A stretch of 64,000 nt of DNA from Cotesia glomerata (taxonomy: Eukaryota; Arthropoda; Insecta; Hymenoptera; Braconidae): positions 3,286,001 through 3,350,000 of the forward strand of contig NC_058162.1 of assembly GCF_020080835.1 (NCBI RefSeq), written 5' to 3'. Of the stretch, positions 37,101 through 48,400 are shown in pieces. Position 1 is the stretch's first letter. Each line of letters starts with the position of its first letter. The notes below the pieces were generated by a model that ran no database searches, was not told the DNA's origin, and was given only the letters and a program-made list of their open reading frames with translations. The position numbers and the translations under genes are program-made.

Positions 37101-38563
37101 GGTCAATTTATTATGATAAGTATTGAGGCTGCATTCGAAAATGCTGTATCTCTAGATACATAAGAAATGCCCCTGTATCTTGTGAACTATTGACATTTTT
37201 GAAGATATAAGCTCATCCTGATGCTACACTTATCAAGACCTTTCATATGAGTACCCACATCAATTTTTCATATATTTATATATATTATATATATGTATAT
37301 ATGAAAAATATATCAAAATGCATGTGGGTACTCAAATGAAAGCTCTTGATGAGTGTAACATCAGGATGAGCTAACATCTTTAAAAATATCAATAATTAAG
37401 AAATAACCTTGTATCTTGAGAACTATTGACATTTTTTAAGGTGTAAGCTCATCCCGACGTTATACTCATCAAGACCTTTCATTTGAGTACCCACATCAAT
37501 TTTTCATATATTTATATATATTATATATATGTATATATGAAAAATATATCAAAAATGCATGTGGGTACTCAAATGAAAGCTCTTGATGATTGTAACATCA
37601 GGATGAGCTTACATCTTTAAAAATATCAATAATTAAGAAATTACCTTTTATCTTGTGAACTATTGACATTTTTAAAGATATAAGCTCATCCCGACGTTAT
37701 ACTCATCAAGACCTTTCATTTGAGTACCCACATCAATTTTTCATATATTTATATATATTATATATATATATGTATATATGAAAAATATATCAAAAATGCA
37801 TGTGGGTACTCAAATGAAAGCTCTTGATGAGTGTAACATCGGGATGAGCTTATATCTTTAAAAACGTCAATATTTAAGAAAGTAAAGTGCAATTTAACAT
37901 ATTTAAGAAATGACCTTGTATCTTGTGAACTATTGAAATTTTTAAAGATATAAGCTCATCCCGATGTTACACTCATCAAGACCTTTCATTTGAGTACCCA
38001 CATCAATTTTTCATATATTTATATATATATATTATATATATGTATGTATGAAAAATATATCAAAAATGCATGTGGGTAGTCAAATGAAAGCTCTAAATGA
38101 TCGTAACATCGCGATGAGCTTATATCTTTAAAAATATCAATAGTTAATTAAGTACAGTGCAATTTAACAAAAGTCATTATTTAATAAAGCAAAATTTTAT
38201 TTATTTATAGTTCACAAGTGACGGCAGTCACATAGTGACTGCAAGGTTGCTAGTTTTTATAATTTTTCTAATACATAAATCACTGCATAAAAAAATGGAC
38301 GTTTTGAAATTTTAATAAATTAGAAACGCAATTTTTTATAAATAAATTTTTTTGTTAACTAAAATTTAAAAATGGTCAAGTGACAGCTAGCTTTAATATC
38401 ATAAAGTACCTTTGTCTTTAGTGTCTTTAGTGTCTGACTGCGATGCGGCTTCGGGGCCCGGGGTCTCCAGAAAATCGAATTCTTTGACTTTCTTCGGCGC
38501 TTCTTCTTCATCATTTGCCAACAAGTCGTCCAGGAGATCACCGACGTCGGAATCGTCACTCAT
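32522..38563 (-). CDS. Mcm10: minichromosome maintenance protein 10 homologue (replication initiation factor)
   Basis: MCM10 binds DNA, the CMG helicase and polymerase alpha in the nucleus and is needed to activate origins. Three minus-strand exons: 38410-38563, 35850-36940, 32522-33415, with in-phase GT/AG junctions, 712 residues. The N-terminus is acidic (DDLLDDLLANDEEEAPKK). An OB-fold region (about residues 180-285, DWVIAGVLIQK to VVVGILNPSV) precedes the family zinc finger at about 292-317, pattern C-X9-C-X11-C-X2-H. After a linker and a Lys/Glu-rich segment comes the C-terminal paired zinc domain (CLTCKYTAFS, CKTQRHPL, FFKCGDCGN, ISCKKCSGS). All expected Cys/His are present and the frame is clean. 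The start is the first ATG of exon 1. It is transcribed away from the FKBP8-like gene. Introns hold a hairpin composite element and two foldback MITEs. Confidence 0.94.
33493..34328. mobile_element. AACTTCCCGCTA foldback MITE (MCM10 intron 2)
   Basis: Begins AACTTCCCGCTA and ends TAGCGGGAAGTT. The interior has repeated GAGCTC-centred words, CCGCAATAACTTTTGAATGA, TTCCGAATGACACC-like words, an (AC)n tract at 34148-34173 and AACGTCGAGATCTGATGAAA near the right end. About 836 bp. It has no coding capacity that I recognise. Confidence 0.75.
34878..35648. mobile_element. second AACTTCCCGCTA foldback MITE (MCM10 intron 2)
   Basis: About 770 bp with the same internal order as 33493-34328, starting AACTTCCCGCTA and ending TTAGCGGGAAATT. 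It contains ACATACGGACATACGGACAT microrepeats near 35495. The preceding word GGTTGACCCTRAA...GCCATCCCTGC is also shared with the first copy, so the element or its target may extend leftward. Confidence 0.75.
37125..38258 (+). mobile_element. Helitron-like composite element, four hairpin monomers (MCM10 intron 1)
   Basis: The left end is GGCTGCATTCGAAAATGCTG followed by TATCTCTAGATACATA. Four hairpin monomers follow (37182-37405, 37420-37640, 37660-37885, 37930-38160). The tail is ACAGTGCAATTTAACAAAAG, then a 19-base hairpin GCAGTCACATAGTGACTGC, seven bases, and CTAG before T. A short hairpin just before CTRR and insertion before T are Helitron hallmarks. No Rep/helicase is present, so it would be non-autonomous. 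Confidence 0.75.
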
Positions 38564-39186
38564 TTTCAGTCAATAACTTTACTAATTTTTATCACAGTTT
38601 CGTTTTGGAGCGAATTAACCTAATTTTAGACGTTAATTTCTGGAAAATATTATTTTCTTGGTTATAGTAAGTATAATAATTATTATTACTATTATTTATA
38701 AGTAAAGTTTGAGTACTTACTCCATGAGATTTTTAATTATCAATTGAGTAATAGTTTAGAAATTATTTATACAAGTGTTTTTTGTTTACTTTTGCTGAAT
38801 CGTAGCGGTCTAAAATTTTTTGGCGCGAAAATAATGTCATTGTTGATAGAGTAGATTTCTATATTATCATAAACAACAAAAATAATAATGATAATAATGC
38901 GTATTATCTTATAAATATGTATAGTTATATGTGTCAGCAGTTTTTGGTTAATCTTGTGAGATATCACCGACGGCTTGATTTCTATAAAACTTCATAAAAA
39001 TATTATTTTAATTTAAAAAAACACTGATTTATTTTATTCAAAGTAAGTACCCTAAATTATTTTATATACTTATCTTATATAATTGATAAGTAATTTATTA
39101 TTTTTATTTTTTATATTCCAGTAACTAGCAACCAGTTGATTCCTATATAAGCAGTAATTAATTTAATAATTAATAATAATAAAAAA
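38564..39186. promoter_or_regulatory. shared divergent promoter region of MCM10 and the FKBP8-like gene, with a probable 5'UTR intron
   Basis: 623 bp separate the two start codons, which face away from each other. On the plus strand AAAGTAAGTACC (donor at 39043) and TATATTCCAG (acceptor at 39121) frame a probable 79-nt intron in the 5' untranslated region of the FKBP8-like gene. No TATA box can be assigned with confidence in such AT-rich DNA. Confidence 0.5.
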
Positions 39187-42100
39187 ATGGAAGGAGCTGA
39201 TCCAGAATACGGTAGCCAGGCCGATTTTATAAAAGATGAATTTAATTTCGGGGTTGACGAGAAAGATCCGTACACCAAGGCTTTACTTAATGAAGAGCCC
39301 AAGGAGGATGAGTGGATGGATATCCTGGGTAATGGTCAGCTGAGGAAGAAGACCATTGTAAAAGGACAGAAAGGCACTAGACCTAACCAGGGTGATCTGT
39401 GCACTGTTGACATTACCGGTAGCTTAACTGAAGATGGGAAAAATATTATTGAAACTTTGAAGGCTGTTACAGTCCAGCTTGGTGATCATGAAGTTATTCA
39501 GGTATTTATGTCATTAAAGAATGAAAAAAAAATTTTATGATTTTTTTTTGTTAAAAAATTATTACAAAAAAATAAAAAAAATTTTTTTTCATTTGTTAAA
39601 AACTTCAAAAACTATAAGTACAATTTTTAAATAATATTTTTTAGTTATAAATTAATAATTAAGCAAAATAAAAAAATTAAAAATGTCGGCTAACTTTATT
39701 ATTATCATTAAAGTCAGCTGTCATTTAACAATTTTTTAATTTTATTTATTAATAAAGAGATTTGTTTTAAAAAATTGCATTTTTAATTTTTCAAAATTTC
39801 TACATGTCAATTTTTTTTTCTTATATTTTTTTTGTCATAATTAATTTGTTAAAAAAAATTCTAAAAATTATTAAATAACTGCTAAATTAATTTTCATATG
39901 TTATAAATCATTTAATGACGTAATTAATTGATGACATTAAAGTCAGCAGTCAATAGAGAATTTGTTAATTTTTTTTAACAAAAAAATTTGTTCCAACAAA
40001 TTATTTTTAAAAAATTGCATTTTTTATTTTTTAAAATTTCTACATGTCAATTTTTTTTTCTTATATTTTTTTTGTCATAATTAATTTGTTAAAATAAGTT
40101 CTAAAAATTATTAAATAACTGCTAAATTAATTTTCATATGTTATAAATCATTTAATGACGTAATTAATTGATGACATTAAAGTAAGCAGTCACTAGAGAA
40201 TTTGTTAATTTTTTTTAACAAAAAAATTTGTTCCAACAAATTATTTTTAAAAAATTGCATTTTTTATTTTTTAAAATTTCTACATGTCAATTTTTTTTTC
40301 TTATATTTTTTTTGTCATAATTAATTTGTTAAAAAAAATTCTAAAAATTATTAAATAACTGCTAAATTAATTTTCATATGTTATAAATCATTTAATGACG
40401 TAATTAATTGATGACATTAAAGTAAGCAGTCAATAGAGAATTTGTTAATTTTTTTTAACAAAAAAATTTGTTCCAACAAATTATTTTAAAAAAATCGCAT
40501 TTTTTATTTTTTAAAATTTCTACATGTCAATTTTTTTTTCTTATTTTTTTTTTGCCACAATTTATTTGTTAACAAAAGTTCTAAAAATTATTAAATAACT
40601 GCTAAATTAATTTTCATATGTTATAAATCATTTAATGACGTAATTAATTGATGACATTAAAGTAAGCAGTCACTAGAGAATTTGTTAATTTTTTTTAACA
40701 AAAAAATTTGTTCCAACAAATTATTTTAAAAAAATCGCATTTTTTATTTTTTAAAATTTCTACATGACAATTTTTTTTTATATTTTTTTTTTGTCATAAT
40801 TAATTTGTTAAAAAAAAAATTCTAAAAATGATTAAATATCTGCTAAATTTATTATCATAATTAATTGATTTTTGCTTGAATAAATATTTTTTGTCTATTA
40901 TTTAGGGATTAGAATTGGCTTTGGCGTTGATGGACGTCGGCGAAGTCGCTGAGATAGAAATAGCTGCAAGGTTTGGTTATGGAGACGTTGGTAGGCAGCC
41001 TGAGATACCACCTGGAGCTAAATTATTTTACAATGTTGAGTTAAAGCATGTTGACATGGAGCCAGACATTGATAGTTTGACTGTAACACAGAGGAAGGCT
41101 ATTGGGTAAATTTTTTATTCATTTGGTATTTAGGTGATTGCTTAGTTTCACGGTCACCTGGTTTTTTTTTTGGATAGATAATCGAAGAATTTGACATTTA
41201 AAAAGATTTCTTCCTTTCAATTAAGTTTTTAGTTAATTTGCCATTAAAAAATATGAAACAGCTGGCGGTCAAGTGCAAAACAATTTGTCGATATTTTTTG
41301 GCGGAAAAATCGAAGTTCCACATCTTAATAATTGTTAAATAAATTTTAAAAAGTGTCATATTTCATTTTATTAAAAATTTTTTCTTTATTAAAAAATTCA
41401 ACTTTTAGAAAAACATTTTTTTTCTTAATTATTTTATTTTTAATGAATTGTAAGATAAAAATATGTTATTATTAAAAAAAATTCTAAACATAATTTTTAT
41501 GGATTTAATTATTTTAGATTGCGAAATTCTATAAGTATAATTATTTTTTTTTAATTAAAATGATTTTGAATAAAAAAATTGATTAGTAGAATTTTATAAA
41601 GTTTCGAAATTTATTAAAAATAAAATTTTATTTCTACAGAAATAAAAAACGAGAAAGAGGCAACTGGTGGTTTTCACGTGACGAACCAACAATGGCGATC
41701 CAGTGTTACCGCAGAGCCCTAGAATTTTTACTGCCCGGTGACAATTACGATCCGAAAAAATTCAAAGACGAAAAAATAACAGACAATGACCTAGAAATAC
41801 TTTTGGAAGATAGAACGAAGGTCTACAATAATCTAGCGGCTGCTCAAATAAAAACCGAGGCTTATGAAGCCGCTCTTGAGAGTGTTGACAACGTTTTAAG
41901 GACAGAGCCACACAATGTCAAGGCCTTGTTTAGAAAAGGTATTTCAATTTCTTAAAATTTTAAATAAGTAATGTAATAATAATGAATTTATTTGTATCAC
42001 ACTGGCAGTATTTTACAAAATATTTTCTGAATAGAATGATAAGCAGCGCAGTCATTCCATTTACTTTAGTTTATGTGTTTTATATAGTATTAAATTAATT

Positions 42101-43613
42101 TAATTTTTGGCATATATTTTACCATTTGGTTTGGTACATTGCTTTGTTACAATATTCTAAACATATCCCATACTATCTTCCACATACATGTCTCCTCACT
42201 TTTTTAATGACTATTTTTTTATTATCACTACTTATTAGGGTGGCGCAAAAAAACCGACTATTTTTTTTTTTTTTTGAGTCTCGAGTGAAAAAATGTTAGT
42301 TTTTGATGTTTTAAGAGCCCTCACCAAAGGACAGCTTAAAAAAAATTTTTAAGAGGTCACTCCAAATGTTTTAAAATTTAAAAAATCGAATTTTTTTTTT
42401 TTTTTAATTTTTTTTCTCGTTACGGTATAATTTTATAGACCAAAAAAAAATAAGTTTCTGAAAGTTTCAGTTCAAAATTTAAATTTTGAAAGGTCGCTCA
42501 TAATTTTTTTTTTTTTTCTTTAATTAGTCATATCGCCGACTTTAAGTGTTGGGAGTGGTACGTTGGGGTCTTTTTGGTTTGAAAAAATCTTAACCTACGC
42601 GGCAAGGTCAAATCTCAACCAAGCTGGTTTCTAAGACCAGCTTGGGATTCGAACCCACGCCTGGCAGTTGATTAAATAAAATTATTAAATTAAAAAAAAA
42701 TTATATTTTCTATGTTGTGCTTGATTTTTAGTTCATCTCGTGATGTATTTTTATCGATTATTGTACTAAATAAAAAAAAAAAATGCATGGAATTTTAATT
42801 TGAATAATAAAAGGTCGCTCGAATAAATCTAAACTAATGCACTAATAAATTGAAAAAAATTATGAGCGACCTTTCAAAATTCAAATTTTGAACTGAAATT
42901 TTCAGAAACTTATTTTTTTTTAGTCTATAAAATTATACCGTAACGAGAAAAAAAATAAAAAAAAAAAATTCGATTTTTGACGATTTTTGAAATTTAAAAA
43001 AATTTGGAGCGACATCTTAAAAATTTTTTTTTAAGCTGTCCTTTGGAGAGAGCTCTTAAAACATCAAAAACTAACATTTTTTCACTCGAGACTCAAAAAA
43101 AAAAAATAGTCGGTTTTTTTTGCGCCACCCTACTACTTATGTTATATCAAATCTGTTTTCTCTCAATATATTTTCTATTTCTTTCAGCAGGTTACATATA
43201 TTTTTACATATTTTACTATTTAAACAGTTTATTATTTTATAAATAAGTAATGTTTAATTTATCTAACAAATTATTTTTAATTAAATTCAGGACGAATTCT
43301 TCACAAGAAAAGTGAGTACGCAAGTGCCGTAAAAGTATTCCAAGAAGCCGCGAAACTAGACCCCGAGTCCAAAGCCATCCAACAAGAGTTATTAATCCTC
43401 AAGGAAAAAAGCGCCCGTGAAAATATCTACGAGAAAAAACTGTATCGCAAAATGCTGGGAGGCTCCAAGGCTGAAAATTCTTCTCCTGCAGATAGTAAAA
43501 AACAATCCAACTCCTCAAAACAACGAAGTAAGAGTAAATTAGCTATCTGGAGTCTTATTGGTGGTACGCTAGCTACATTCGCCGGTATCATAGTGTATAA
43601 ATTAACGCTTTAA
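39187..43613 (+). CDS. FKBP8: FKBP8-like peptidyl-prolyl isomerase with TPR repeats and tail anchor
   Basis: Four exons (39187-39501, 40906-41105, 41640-41938, 43291-43613) give 378 residues in one clean frame. FKBP8/FKBP38 is an immunophilin-fold co-chaperone anchored in the outer mitochondrial or ER membrane. Residues about 45-150 form the FKBP domain (GTRPNQGDLCTVDITGSL, GLELALALMDVGEVAEI, GYGDVGRQPEIPPGAKLFY). About 160-300 form a TPR block (NWWFSRDEPTMAIQCYRRAL, KVYNNLAAAQIKTEAYEAAL, VKALFRKGRILHKKSEYASA). The last 25 residues hold a hydrophobic anchor (LAIWSLIGGTLATFAGIIVY) with a short KLTL tail. The N-terminal acidic stretch is usual for this subfamily. The start is the first ATG after the 5'UTR acceptor. 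The C-terminal anchor separates it from FKBP6/shutdown and FKBP4/5. Confidence 0.9.
39670..40865. repeat. 240-bp tandem repeat in FKBP8 intron 1
   Basis: TTTAATGACGTAATTAATTG recurs at intervals of exactly 240 bp (near 39910, 40150, 40390, 40630), with partial units on both sides. Units differ by few substitutions. The repeat fills most of the 1.4-kb intron. Confidence 0.95.
42236..43132. mobile_element. hAT-like MITE with 8-bp target duplication (FKBP8 intron 3)
   Basis: Terminal inverted repeats are TAGGGTGGCGCAAAAAAACC on the left and its complement ending GCGCCACCCTA on the right. They are flanked by a perfect 8-bp duplication CTACTTAT (42228-42235 and 43133-43140). The arms are inverted for about 250 bp (GAGTCTCGAGTGAAAAAATG, TTATAGACCAAAAAAAAATA-like words). 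The 897-bp element has no transposase. An 8-bp duplication fits the hAT superfamily. Confidence 0.85.
42530..42680 (-). repeat. possible tRNA-derived (SINE-like) fragment inside the hAT MITE
   Basis: On the minus strand GGCGTGGGTTCGAATCCCAA contains a perfect pol III B-box (GGTTCGAATCC). No full cloverleaf or convincing A-box is visible, so this is not called a tRNA gene. Confidence 0.35.
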
Positions 43614-43904
43614 AAAAATTTAGTTATTTATTACCAAAACAAAAACTTTGAACTTTATTTTAAATAGTGACATTCCAAAATTGGACTTTATATAAATAAT
43701 AAATATATTATTATTATTTTCATCAGTTTTTAAATATATTGGGATAGAATAAAAACAAAAAATAATTTTTAATTTTATCTAATAAAATTATTTTTAATAA
43801 TTATTATTAATTATTAATTATATTATAAGTAATATCCACATTTTTAAAATTGAAAAAACTGCAAAAAAAAAAAAATATTAGAATAAAAATTTATAAATTC
43901 ATTT
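43614..43904. other. 3' flank of the FKBP8-like gene
   Basis: AT-rich, with AATAAA words near 43695 that could act as polyadenylation signals. Nothing else is supported. Confidence 0.4.
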
Positions 43905-44563
43905 CGGGAATTTTTTTGACGGAAAATAAAGGAATTTGAGGATCGGGTTTTTTTTATTTTATTAAGAGTACTTTAAAGATTATTACCTTAAATTGTTATT
44001 AAAAAGTATTTAATTATTACAAAGTTATTATTATTACCAATCTTGTAAAAAATTTCCACCTCCATGGTCGCATCGATAACTCAAAAATGGATCGTCTGAA
44101 AATAAAAACCCAAATTGCTTTATAATCAGTAAGGATTTTAAAAATTTTGATTTTAAAGATTTTTTTAGCCGGGTTAAAACAAAAAAGAAAACAGTAAAAA
44201 TAATGAGAAAATTTTCAATCAGTCGCCATTTTTTTGAAAATTAAAATTTTAAAAATTCCGTACGTGCAACGATAACTACATCCTTACTGAATAAAAAGCA
44301 ATTTTGGTTTTTATTTTCAAATGATCCGTTTTTGAGTTAACGATGCAACCATGGAGGAGGAAATTTTTTCTAGTGCTCTACAAGATTGTTAATAACTTTG
44401 TAATAATGAAATAATTTTTAATAAAAATTCAGGGTAATAATCTTTAATGTGCCCTTAATAAAATAAAAAAAAACCGATCCTCAAATTCCTTTATTTTCCC
44501 TGTCAAAAAAATTCCCAAAAATCACCTCTTTTTTTCGATCGTCACAGTGGTGTTCCCCCTTAA
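43905..44563. mobile_element. TTAAGGGGGA-family foldback element, left end lost
   Basis: A long palindrome: GGAATTTTTTTGACGGAAAA, TAAAGGAATTTGAGGATCGG, CCACCTCCATGG and TTTATAATCAGTAAGGAT reappear inverted on the right, which ends with GTCACAGTGGTGTTCCCCCT and TAA. It matches 56423-57094 in order and sequence. Confidence 0.7.
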
Positions 44564-45060
44564 ATATTATTCCTAAGATCGGTGATTTTACTTATTAAAG
44601 AGCATTATTATTGTAAGCCAACTTTCCCGTTCCAAATGATGGTAGACTAATTAAATTTTCATTTATTAACTATTTTCACCACATCAGTATTGTCGGTATG
44701 AGCACTCATACCATCCTCGGGTGAACATATCTAATAATTAAAAATTTTTGATTTTTTAAGACAAATTTAGTTAAGATTAAGTAAAGATGTTATTTTTTCG
44801 GTAACCGAAAAGTTTCACTGAGTAAAAAAAAACTAACATCTTTACTTAATCTTAAAAAATCAAAAATTTTTAATTATTAGATATATTTACCATCATTTGG
44901 ATCGGGAAATTTGGCTTACAATAATAATGCTCTTTAATAATAATAATTATTATTTTTATTTTATAATAATTTTAATGAAATAATATGAATTTTTCGTAAC
45001 TTTAAAGTTTTTTCCGAGATTCAAATTTCATGCTTCTAGACCAGAATACCCCCTTAAGAT
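44564..45060. mobile_element. TTAAGGGGGTATTC foldback element
   Basis: Inverted arms around TTTTTTCGGTAACCGAAAAG: TAAAGAGCATTATTATTGTA and CATCATTTGGATCGGGAAAT occur on both sides. The right end, read inward, is TTAAGGGGGTATTCTGGTCT. It is related to the foldback in aminopeptidase intron 4 (8308-8832) and lies end to end with the preceding element. Confidence 0.6.
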
Positions 45061-45433
45061 TTACAGGATAGAAAAAAAAAATTTTTCTTTTCTTAATAAT
45101 AAATTGAAGTGAAAAATTCTATAAAGAAAATACCACAGGATAATTGAATCCATTACAATAGCTCAGTAAGAGGGGATTGCTCAGAATATAACAAGTGATT
45201 AATCAAATGACGACGACGAGTACGATGTTACTTGACGTTGAACATTGATATTTAACACTTGTAAAGCTTCGTATTACTCTATTACATATTTGTGCGTACT
45301 AAGACTGCCATGGCAGTCGTAGATTCTCAGTTTGTTTTTTTTATTTAAAGTCTTTATTATTTTACATTCAATAATTATTGTCATAATAATTATTAATAAT
45401 TATAATCCTAGTTTTTAATAAACATACGTGATA
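45061..45433. promoter_or_regulatory. upstream region of the thioester protein gene
   Basis: Non-coding interval of about 370 bp before the signal-peptide exon. It presumably holds the promoter. No specific site can be assigned. Confidence 0.3.
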
Positions 45434-48400
45434 ATGTCTAGTTTAAAATGGTTCTGCATTTGCACAATAATTTTTGTTAAAATTATTGTGGGTAGCAGTA
45501 AAATAGATCCAGTCGATAGGTATGAAAATTTTATTTTACTTAAAAAAAAAAATTATTTTTGGCTAATAAATAAATAAATTAATTTTTCAGAGGGTATATA
45601 TTTACTGCGCCAAAAAAAATATTGGCAGGTGAAACAGAGAGCGGGTGTTTGTCACTTCACAATCTAGAGCCACCAGCTCACGTTCTTCTGGAGCTAATTT
45701 CTCCAGCGGCAGCTTCGACGTCCACGACGACTGTTGCCGATGAAGAAATATTAGCGAGTACCAGTACGCTGCTTGAAACTGGTAATTTATTAGCTAGTTT
45801 TCATTTTATAAATAGCTAGTTTTTTATTTTATAAATTTTATAAAATTTTAACAGCCAGTACTGAGTAATGTTTATTGGCAAGAAGAAGCAAAACTTGTTA
45901 GTTAGTTGATAGTATAAAGCAGTAGGATTTTAAAAGTTGAAAATAAGATACTGCGGATCTTTGACCTCTGATAAGCTAAGTGTAAGCTAGACATTAAACT
46001 GGAGAAATTGATGATATTTATTTGGTTATATAGATTAATGTCCTTGCATTGCGCAGCAATTTTTAGTAATTGTTCGTGATCGTATTCCCCTTCCTATAAA
46101 TTATAAATTGTTACTTCCTGTGTCAATGATACATACGGGGAGCAATAATGTAATGCGTCGGCATATAAATTTACAAGCATTGTTGATCATTAATTTTAAC
46201 AAATATCACTTTTTTTTTTACCAAATTACTGATGTCAACATTTTTATTAAAAATTAATGCACATTAAAAAAAGCACCTCTTAAAAATATGCATCTTAAAA
46301 TTAAAAAAAAAAAAAAATAATACAAAATTAAAAAAAAAAAATTTTAATTTTATTTGTTTTGTAAAAATTGAATTAAAAAAATTTTTAATTATTTTTTAGG
46401 TAGTGAAACATGTTTGGAACTATCGGTACCAGATCGAGCGCAGATGACCTACTCGATGGCGAGACTGAGACTGAAAATACGTTTTGATAAATACCCAGAG
46501 TATCATGTCAACACGGAAAAAGATGTTTTTATTGAGTATGATTCATCGATTGTGTTTGTCGAGACTGATAAGCCTATATACAAGCCTGGACAAGATGTTA
46601 ATATTAGGCTACTTGCTTTAACTCATGATTTAAAACCATGGAAAAGACCGGTAATTATTTTATGTTTATATTATTGGTTTTAGAAATTTTTTTTATGCTT
46701 TTTGGTTCAATCAACTTGATTTTTTTAATTATAATTCATAATTGTTATTATAACAAAAGTTATAATAAGTTAACAATTTTAAAATATATTTTTTATAATA
46801 ATTTTCATTTTATTGCTAATAGTTATAGATTAAATAATTTATTATAATAAGGAAAATTGAGATTAAGTAAAAATTTTCAGTATTTTAAAATTAATGATAC
46901 CCACTTAGCAGTTGAATGATAATAAAATTACCCAAGAAAAATAATTCAATTGAAATTAAATTTTAATTTAATATAACTGAATTTTTATTTTTAATTTAAT
47001 TTTAATTTCTATTGAATAACTGTCTTGTAAACAAATAAATTATCACAATGTGCATTCGTTTACGTCATATAGATAATAAAAAAATTTTAGTTTGATGATT
47101 TATACGTAGAATAATTAGAATTTTTTTAAAACGTGGATTTTCTAAAATTTAAAGCATTCTTTAACTTAAACATTAAAAAAAAGAACTGGTAAATATTTAC
47201 AAGTGGGGTCAACCATTTTAATTTTCATTTTTTTGAACGAAATTTCTTTTTGATTTTATTGATATATTTTTTTATGAAAAATACATAAAAAAAAAGAATT
47301 GAGAAAAAAAAGTTGATTATTACAATTTTAACAAATTTTCAAAAAAATCTATAAATTTATAAATTTTAAACTTTTTTTTTTTTTTCTAATTCGTTTTTTC
47401 ATGTACTTTTCAAAAAAATATTGGGTAAAAACCCCATTAGTGGCGGGGACCGCATTACTAACACTTTCTTTGATTTTGGTACTTATTCAATTAATGAAAT
47501 CATTCATTTCAAAAATGAATATATTATTTCTAATCTTTAAGACCTTTAGATCAAAAAAATTTTTAATTTTTATTCCACGGCTGCCCAATTTCAAAACACA
47601 GTAACTAACATTTAGAAATTAAAAAAAAATTTTTTTATTGAAAAAAGTTTGCCTGCCAAATTGATGAAAAATTTGATTTATGAATAGAAAATACTTGAAT
47701 ACAGATATTTTTAAGAAAAAATACTTGAAATTAAGGTCTAAAAGTTATAAAAAATGCAGCAATATTAAAAAAAATTAGGTATAAAAATTTTGCAGTTACT
47801 GTGTTTTAAAATTGGGCATCCGTCCAAGCCGAACATTTTTTCATTGAAAGAAAAAGTGCCATTAATGGGGTCTTTTACCTTATATCAAAAAAAGATAAAA
47901 TAGAAATTTAATCCAAAAAAATGAGAGCTAAAATTTTCTCCAACTTTTGAATGCAAAAAAGTTATCAAAATTATTTTTTTCTTTCACGATATTTTTAATC
48001 ATAAATCCGCCGTAAAAACAAGCAGAATAAAAAAAATTAAAAAATGTTCATTTTTCCCCTAGTTATGGCCCAAAATTTGACCCCACTTAAAATAATTCCC
48101 CAAAAAAACCATAAACACCCCAAAATTAATTCATAAAAAACTTTCAGATTCCAAAAGTATGGATAGAGAACCCAGCAGAGGTTCGCGTAGCACAATGGAC
48201 AAACCTAAACACCGACCGCGGAATAGTCCAGCTGCAATTCCCACTTTCTCCCGACCCAAACCTGGGTAGCTGGCGTATAAAAGTCGAGAAGAAAAAATCC
48301 CACCCTCACTTGATCCACACGACCACCTTCGACGTAAAAAAGTACGTTCTCCCCAAGTTCCAAGTAACCATAACCGGGCCGGGTTACATCTTAGCCGACG

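Noticed and set aside
42600..42680. tRNA gene
   Set aside because: Only a B-box-like T-arm is present. No acceptor stem or anticodon arm could be drawn.
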